64,000 nt of DNA from Mycobacterium sp. ACS4331 (GTDB lineage: Bacteria > Actinomycetota > Actinomycetes > Mycobacteriales > Mycobacteriaceae): contig NZ_LZHW01000073.1 in the NCBI RefSeq assembly GCF_001667265.1, positions 122,919 through 186,918 on the forward strand, in the 5' to 3' direction. The translations under genes were made by a program, and so were the position numbers. Each line of letters opens with the position of its first letter. Position 1 is the stretch's first letter. This document shows positions 59,377-64,000 of this stretch, in pieces. The notes under the pieces are model-generated. The model was not told where the DNA came from. It ran no database searches and worked only from the letters and a program-made list of their open reading frames with translations.

Positions 59377-60942
59377 ATGGGCACCGTGAACGGTGCCCAA
59401 GCCCTCCTCGCCACGCTGCTCAACCACGACGTCGACGTCTGTTTCGCCAATCCCGGCACCTCGGAGATGCACTTCGTCGCCGCGCTGGACCGTGTGCCCG
59501 CGATGCGCGGTGTGCTCGGACTCTTCGAGGGCGTGGCCACCGGCGCGGCCGACGGTTACGCACGGATGGCCGACAAGCCCGCAGCGGTGCTGCTGCATCT
59601 GGGCCCCGGACTGGGCAACGGCCTGGCCAATCTCCACAACGCGCGGCGTGCACACACCCCGATGGTCGTGGTCGTCGGGGATCACGCGACCTACCACAAG
59701 CAGTACGACGCGCCGCTGGAGTCCGACATCGACGCAGTCGCGGGAACGGTCTCGGGTTGGGTCCGTCGAACCCAACGCCTCGCCGACGTCGGCGTCGACG
59801 TGGCGGCCGCCATCCGAGCCAGTCGCCACGGTGAGATCTCCACGCTGATCATGCCCGCCGACGTGTCGTGGTCCGAGGGCGGGCACGCAGCCGAACCGCT
59901 TCCGCCCGAGTCGCCACCGCAGGTCGACACCGAGGCCGTACGTGCCGCCGCGAAGGTCCTTCGGTCCGGGGATCCCACGGTCCTGCTCGTGGGCGGCGAC
60001 GCGACGCGCGCAGCGGGTCTGTCGGCCGCGGTGCGCATCGCCGAGCGCACCGGCGCCCGCGTGCTGTGTGAGACGTTCCCGGCCCGCCTGGAGCGGGGCG
60101 CGGGCGTCCCGGCCGTCGACCGGCTCGCCTATTTCGCCGAGGCCGCCGAAGCCCAACTGGCGGGCGCGCAGCATCTGATTCTGGCCGGAGCGAAATCACC
60201 CGTGTCGTTCTTCGCCTATCCGGGCAAGCGCAGCGATCTGGTGCCCGACGGCTGCGCCCCGCTGACCTTGGCGGGCCATCGAGGCTCCGCGGCGGCGCTC
60301 GAAGCTCTCGCCGACGAACTGGCCCCAGACTCCGCTCCTGCGCTCGCACCGGCGACGCGGCCGGATCTGCCGACGGGGCCGTTGACCGCGGTGTCCGTGG
60401 CCGCCGCCGTGGGCGCGGTGCTGCCCGACCGGGCGGTCATCGTCGACGAATCCAACACTGCGGGTGTCATGCTGGCCGCCAGTACGGCCGGGGCGCCCGC
60501 ACACGATGTGCTGACGCTGACCGGCGGTGCCATCGGCTACGGAATGCCCGCGGCCGTCGGCGCCGCGATCGCCGTCCCCGACCGGCCGGTGCTGTCGCTG
60601 CAGGCCGACGGCTCGGCGATGTACACGGTGTCGGCGCTGTGGACGCAGGCCCGGGAGAACCTCAACGTGACGACGGTGATCCTCAACAACGGTGCCTACG
60701 ACATCCTGCGCATCGAACTGCAGCGGGTCGGTGCCGAGAACGCGGACACCCCGGGCCCACGCGCGCTGGACCTGCTCGACTTGGGCCGCCCGACAATTGA
60801 TTTCGTGCGGATCGCCGAGGGCATGGGAGTCCCGGCCCGGCGCGTCACCACGGCCGAGGACCTGACCGCCGCACTCACCGCGGCGTTCGCCGAGTCCGGG
60901 CCGCACCTGATCGAGGCCGTCATCCCGTCGATCGTTGGGTGA
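59377..60942 (+). CDS. ilvX: ThDP-dependent acetolactate-synthase-like enzyme IlvX
   Basis: The protein has 521 residues from the ATG at 59377; a GTG at 59386 (VNGAQALL) is equally plausible and matches the usual family start. The frame extends further upstream without protein-like sequence. It has three ThDP-enzyme domains: the PYR domain with FANPGTSEMHFVAAL and the cofactor-activating Glu in LFEGVATGAADGYARM; the middle domain; and the PP domain with LQADGSAMYTVSALWTQ ending in NN (ADG replaces the usual GDG). It resembles IlvX (Rv3509c) and benzoylformate-decarboxylase-like proteins more than true acetohydroxyacid synthases, so branched-chain amino acid synthesis is doubtful. A 9-bp hairpin (59379-59398, GGGCACCGT/ACGGTGCCC) covers the possible start codons. 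Confidence 0.85.
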   Translation: MGTVNGAQALLATLLNHDVDVCFANPGTSEMHFVAALDRVPAMRGVLGLFEGVATGAADGYARMADKPAAVLLHLGPGLGNGLANLHNARRAHTPMVVVVGDHATYHKQYDAPLESDIDAVAGTVSGWVRRTQRLADVGVDVAAAIRASRHGEISTLIMPADVSWSEGGHAAEPLPPESPPQVDTEAVRAAAKVLRSGDPTVLLVGGDATRAAGLSAAVRIAERTGARVLCETFPARLERGAGVPAVDRLAYFAEAAEAQLAGAQHLILAGAKSPVSFFAYPGKRSDLVPDGCAPLTLAGHRGSAAALEALADELAPDSAPALAPATRPDLPTGPLTAVSVAAAVGAVLPDRAVIVDESNTAGVMLAASTAGAPAHDVLTLTGGAIGYGMPAAVGAAIAVPDRPVLSLQADGSAMYTVSALWTQARENLNVTTVILNNGAYDILRIELQRVGAENADTPGPRALDLLDLGRPTIDFVRIAEGMGVPARRVTTAEDLTAALTAAFAESGPHLIEAVIPSIVG

Positions 60943-61003
60943 GACCCAGCGCCGAGTTCGACGAAATGGCGGCGACTACTCGAACTTTTGCGCCCAAACG
61001 TTG

Positions 61004-62527
61004 TTATGGGCGGCGGAGCGGGTAGACCGGGTCGGGACATGAGGTGGCCTCGGCGGACAACTGTCGTTTGAGCACCTTGAAGGTCTCGGTGCGGGGCAGT
61101 GTCGTGCTGACCCTGACGAACGACGGCCACTGTTTGGGGCCGAGGTCGGCCTGGGCCGCGAGGAACTTCTGGAACTCGTCGATGTCGAAGGGCGCCCCGT
61201 CGGACAGCACGACGGCCGCCATCACCTGATCACCCACGGCGGGGTCCGGGATCGGGTAGACCGCCGCCTCGAACACGTCGGGGTGGCGCAGCAGGATGCG
61301 TTCGATGGGTGCGGTGCCGAGGTTCTCGCCGTCGACGCGCATCCAATCGCCCAATCGTCCTGCGAAGTGCGCGAATCCGTTCTCGTCCCGGTAGGCGAGG
61401 TCCCCGCTGTGGTAGACGCCGCCGGCCATGCGTTCGGCCTCGGCCTCGGGGTCGTTGTAATAGCCGCGAAACTGGCCGCGTCCGGTGGTGTTCACCAGTT
61501 CACCGACCACACCTGGTGGGCAGGACTTCCCTGTGTCGACGTCGATGATGTCGACACCGTTGGTCAGCGGACCCAGCGCACCCTCCGGGGTGTCGGGTGT
61601 GCGCGCGATCGCGACACCGCCTTCGCTGGAACCGAATCCGTCCACCACCTGGACACCGAACCGTTCGGCGAAACGGGGCAGATCGCGTGGTGCTCCCTCG
61701 TTGCCATACGCCACCCGCAGAGGGTTGTCGGCATCGTCGGGTTGGGGCGGGGTCGCCAGGATGTAGGACAGCGGCTTGCCGACATAGTTGGCGTACGTCG
61801 CGCCGAAGCGGCGGACGTCCGGGAAGAACTGCGACGCGGAGAACTTGCGCCGCAGCGCGATTGACGCACCTGCCGCCACGGCCGGCCCCCAGCCGGCCAT
61901 GATCGCGTTGGAGTGGAACAGTGGCATCGCCAGGTAGCAGGTGTCGGCGGGCCCCAGACCGAAGCGCTCCGCAAGCATGATTCCGGGGAACGCCACCTTC
62001 TCGTGAGTGCACCGCACGGCCTTCGGGTCACCGCTCGTGCCGGACGTGAATATCAGCATGAACAGGTCGTCGGGTTCGGCCGTGCGGAACGTGACGTCGG
62101 TGTCTCGGTGGGAAGCGAGCTCGGCGGCGAACGCCTCGGATTCCACGTCCACCGTGTCGATCCCCACGCGCGCCTCGGCCGCGCTGCTGTCGGCGAGCAC
62201 CAGTTGGCAGTCGGCTTTGTCGATGTCACGCTGCAGTGCGGCGCCGCGGCGAGTCGGGTTCAGTCCCACCGGCACGATCCCTGACAACGCCGCAGCGACG
62301 AGCACCGTGCTGAAGAAGGGCGTATTGCCCAGCAGCACTCCGACATGCGGGGGTGCCGCGGGGTCGAGTCGGTCCCGCAGCGTCGCCGCCAGTGCAGCGC
62401 CGTCCCGAATGTGGTTGCGCCAGCTCACGAACGAGGGGCCGGCCTGCGGGTCGTCCCCGGAGTACACACCACGATCGTCGACCTCGACCAGTGCGGCCAA
62501 CAGGCGTGAGACGGTCGGCTCAGACAC
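61004..62527 (-). CDS. fadD17: Acyl-CoA synthetase FadD17
   Basis: The protein has 507 residues from the GTG at 62527, three bases after the fadE27 stop. ANL motifs: MLIFTSGTSGDPKAVRCTH (about 155-173), GFGSSEGG near residue 300, YHSGDLAYRDENGFAHFAGRLGDWMRVDGEN near 370-400, and a C-terminal lysine in TETFKVLKRQL. It activates a fatty or sterol-derived carboxylic acid as the CoA ester. FadD17 acts on sterol side-chain acids, consistent with the tight linkage to the acyl-CoA dehydrogenases FadE27 and FadE26 upstream. It is convergent with ilvX, with 61 bases between them. Confidence 0.92.
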   Translation of the reverse strand: MSEPTVSRLLAALVEVDDRGVYSGDDPQAGPSFVSWRNHIRDGAALAATLRDRLDPAAPPHVGVLLGNTPFFSTVLVAAALSGIVPVGLNPTRRGAALQRDIDKADCQLVLADSSAAEARVGIDTVDVESEAFAAELASHRDTDVTFRTAEPDDLFMLIFTSGTSGDPKAVRCTHEKVAFPGIMLAERFGLGPADTCYLAMPLFHSNAIMAGWGPAVAAGASIALRRKFSASQFFPDVRRFGATYANYVGKPLSYILATPPQPDDADNPLRVAYGNEGAPRDLPRFAERFGVQVVDGFGSSEGGVAIARTPDTPEGALGPLTNGVDIIDVDTGKSCPPGVVGELVNTTGRGQFRGYYNDPEAEAERMAGGVYHSGDLAYRDENGFAHFAGRLGDWMRVDGENLGTAPIERILLRHPDVFEAAVYPIPDPAVGDQVMAAVVLSDGAPFDIDEFQKFLAAQADLGPKQWPSFVRVSTTLPRTETFKVLKRQLSAEATSCPDPVYPLRRP

Positions 62528-62530
62528 AGG

Positions 62531-63640
62531 TCAGACGGGAGTGTCGGCCAGGTCGCGGCCGATGGCCAGCAGCTGACCGGTCGCGCTGCCGAGCGCGAAC
62601 TCGGTCTGCTTGGCCGCCAGGAAGTATCGGTGGATCGGGTGGTCCATGTCGATTCCGACACCGCCGTGCACGTGCACCGCGGTGTGGGCGACCCGATGCC
62701 CGGCCTCGGCGGCCCAGAACGCGGCGGTCCGCACGTCGACGTCGGCGGGCAGGTCCTCCGAGAGTCGCCAGGCGGCCTGGGTGAGGGTCAGCCGAAGGCC
62801 CTTGATGTCGATGTAACCGTCGGCGAGGCGTGCGGACACGGCCTGGAAACTGCCGATGGGCCGGTCGAACTGTTCGCGCTCCCGGGCGTAGGCCGAGGTG
62901 AGTTCCAGTGCGCGGTCCAACACTCCGAGTTGGCGGGCCGACAACCCGAGCAGGTGCCGGGTGGTCAGCCACGTCAGCACCGCTCCGCCCTGTTCGACGG
63001 ACCCCACCAGGCGGTCGGGCCCGACGGCCACGTCCTGCAACTCCACATGGCCGACGCTGCCGTGTCCCGTGGTGTCCAAGGTGGACACCGTCACACCGGC
63101 ATCGTCCTTACCGACCACGAAGACCGCTGTCCCCGAACCTGTTTCGGCCGGCACCAGGAAGGCGTCGGCGATGGGCGCGAACGCGACCTGGGTGCGGCTG
63201 CCGGTCAGGCGGTACCCGGGGCCGTCCTCGACGGCCCGCACGGGCCCTTCGCCCATCACTCCGACGAGGGCGGGAGTCAGCACCAGGGATCCGGCGACGG
63301 CGGGTTTGGCCCAGTCGTCGTGCAGTGTCTGCGAACCGAATTCGGCGAGCGCACCGGCGGCGACCACCACGGACTCGAGGTAGGGGACGGCGCCGAGCTG
63401 GCGGCCCAGTGCCTCGAGTACCGCGGTCTGCTCCAGCACGCCGTAACCGCCTCCGCCGAGCAGTTCCGGCGCTGCGGCCGTCAGCACGTCCGCCTCGATC
63501 AGCTTGGCCCACAGTGTCTCGTCGAAACGCTCTGGGAGTCCGTCGAGTTCACGCTGGCGCTCGGGTGTGCACACCGACTCGGTGATGGTGCGGACCAGTC
63601 CGCCCAGGTCGCCGGACGCTTCAGTGGTCGAAAAATCCAT
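62531..63640 (-). CDS. fadE27: Acyl-CoA dehydrogenase FadE27 (ChsE5 type)
   Basis: The protein has 369 residues from the ATG at 63640 (MDFSTTEASGDLG); the longer open frame overlaps fadE26. It has an acyl-CoA dehydrogenase fold with an N-terminal helical domain, a middle beta domain (YRLTGSRTQVAFAPIADAFLV) and a C-terminal helical domain (YAREREQFDRPIGSFQAVSARLADGYIDI, then HVHGGVGIDMDHPIHRYF). In sterol side-chain oxidation FadE26 and FadE27 form a heterotetramer in which each subunit supplies part of the FAD site. The second subunit often lacks the catalytic base; I cannot confirm which residue does this here. Tandem arrangement fits the pair. Confidence 0.92.
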   Translation of the reverse strand: MDFSTTEASGDLGGLVRTITESVCTPERQRELDGLPERFDETLWAKLIEADVLTAAAPELLGGGGYGVLEQTAVLEALGRQLGAVPYLESVVVAAGALAEFGSQTLHDDWAKPAVAGSLVLTPALVGVMGEGPVRAVEDGPGYRLTGSRTQVAFAPIADAFLVPAETGSGTAVFVVGKDDAGVTVSTLDTTGHGSVGHVELQDVAVGPDRLVGSVEQGGAVLTWLTTRHLLGLSARQLGVLDRALELTSAYAREREQFDRPIGSFQAVSARLADGYIDIKGLRLTLTQAAWRLSEDLPADVDVRTAAFWAAEAGHRVAHTAVHVHGGVGIDMDHPIHRYFLAAKQTEFALGSATGQLLAIGRDLADTPV

Positions 63641-63657
63641 GAAAGTTCCCGTCTCCC

Positions 63658-64000
63658 TCAGCGGTTCACACGCGGCAGGCCGAGTGCGACCATGCCGATG
63701 ATGTCTCGTTGGATCTCGTTGGTGCCACCGCCGAAGGTGAGGATCAGGCACGACCGGTGCATGCGCTCGATGCGGCCGCGCAGCAGTGCCCCGGGTGAAT
63801 TGGGACGCAGGGTGGCGGCGGTGCCCAGCACCTCCATGAGCAGGCGGTAGGCCTCGGTGGCGAGTTCGGTGCCGAACACCTTGGCGGGCGCCGCGGGGGG
63901 GGGGGAGGGAGCGGCGTGCTCAGACGACGCGAGTTCCCAGTTGATCAGCTTGAGCACTTCGGCCTTGGCGTGCACGCGGGCCAGGTTCAGCTGCACCCGC
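63658..64000 (-). CDS. fadE26: Acyl-CoA dehydrogenase FadE26 (ChsE4 type), C-terminal part, truncated by window edge
   Basis: About 113 C-terminal residues are present; the gene runs off the right edge. Features include KVFGTELATEAYRLLMEVLGTAATLRPNS and the closing RSCLILTFGGGTNEIQRDIIGMVALGLPRV, typical of the C-terminal helical bundle where the adenine end of FAD contacts the partner subunit. It is the expected partner of FadE27, whose start is 17 bases downstream of this stop. A run of 11 cytosines in the coding strand encodes Ser-Pro-Pro-Pro in a loop, and the frame stays open through it. Name by position and pairing. Confidence 0.88.
   Translation of the reverse strand, partial: RVQLNLARVHAKAEVLKLINWELASSEHAAPSPPPAAPAKVFGTELATEAYRLLMEVLGTAATLRPNSPGALLRGRIERMHRSCLILTFGGGTNEIQRDIIGMVALGLPRVNR
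63895..63905 (-). repeat. Homopolymer of 11 C (coding strand) inside fadE26
   Basis: Eleven G on the plus strand encode the end of a Ser and three Pro codons. It is in frame as given. Tracts of this length are prone to slippage and to assembly error. Confidence 0.95.

Overview
The window is high-GC actinobacterial DNA and almost certainly comes from a rapidly growing mycobacterium (Mycolicibacterium type). From about 40.4 kb to the right edge it carries, in recognisable order, the sterol-catabolism block known from M. tuberculosis as roughly Rv3531c down to Rv3504: Rv3531c, Rv3530c, Rv3529c, kshA, ltp3, ltp4, a DUF35 protein, Rv3520c, Rv3519, cyp142, an Rv3517-like gene, echA19, fadD19, ilvX, fadD17, fadE27 and fadE26. 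The left edge holds the 3' end of hsaF (Rv3534c type), which belongs to the same regulon. Five sites fit the KstR operator pattern TNNAACNNGTTNNA and lie in front of the expected genes. I could run no database search; family names come from motifs and remembered gene order.

Layout. 0.0-0.3 kb: end of hsaF. 0.5-6.2 kb: a RecQ helicase with a C-terminal phosphoribosyltransferase-like tail, a small secreted haemophore-like protein, a perfect 15-bp-stem terminator, and a membrane-anchored PQQ-sugar-dehydrogenase-like protein with PKD modules. 6.2-7.1 kb: an 875-base non-coding region with several inverted and direct repeats. 7.1-39.4 kb: a biosynthetic gene cluster made of an MbtH-like protein, two giant non-ribosomal peptide synthetases (about 5467 and 4498 residues, ATGA-overlapping), a class I methyltransferase and a GAP-family membrane protein. 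39.4-40.3 kb: an IclR-type regulator. 40.4-64 kb: the sterol catabolic genes.

The synthetase cluster is the striking part. The two proteins make an eight-module line, C-A-T / C-A(MT)-T / C-A-T / C-A(MT)-T / C | A-T / C-A-T / C-A(MT)-T / C-A-T-TE, with the fifth module split between the proteins at the C-A junction. Three adenylation domains contain an N-methyltransferase insertion, so the product should be an octapeptide N-methylated at residues 2, 4 and 7. It is probably acylated, because the line opens with a condensation domain, and it should be released by a thioesterase. The order mbtH, NRPS, NRPS, gap resembles the glycopeptidolipid locus, but no glycosyltransferase, acyltransferase or PKS is visible. 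I read it as a lipopeptide pathway inserted into the sterol locus, where M. tuberculosis has PPE genes. DNA composition and near-identical blocks inside the A domains suggest recent recombination between modules.

In the sterol half, KshA starts ring opening. FadD19, EchA19, FadE26/27, FadD17, Ltp3/Ltp4 and the DUF35 protein fit side-chain beta-oxidation and C24-branch removal. CYP142 oxidises the side-chain terminus. A non-sterol oddity there is a DUF559/AbiEi-like gene bracketed by two 48-base palindromic elements.
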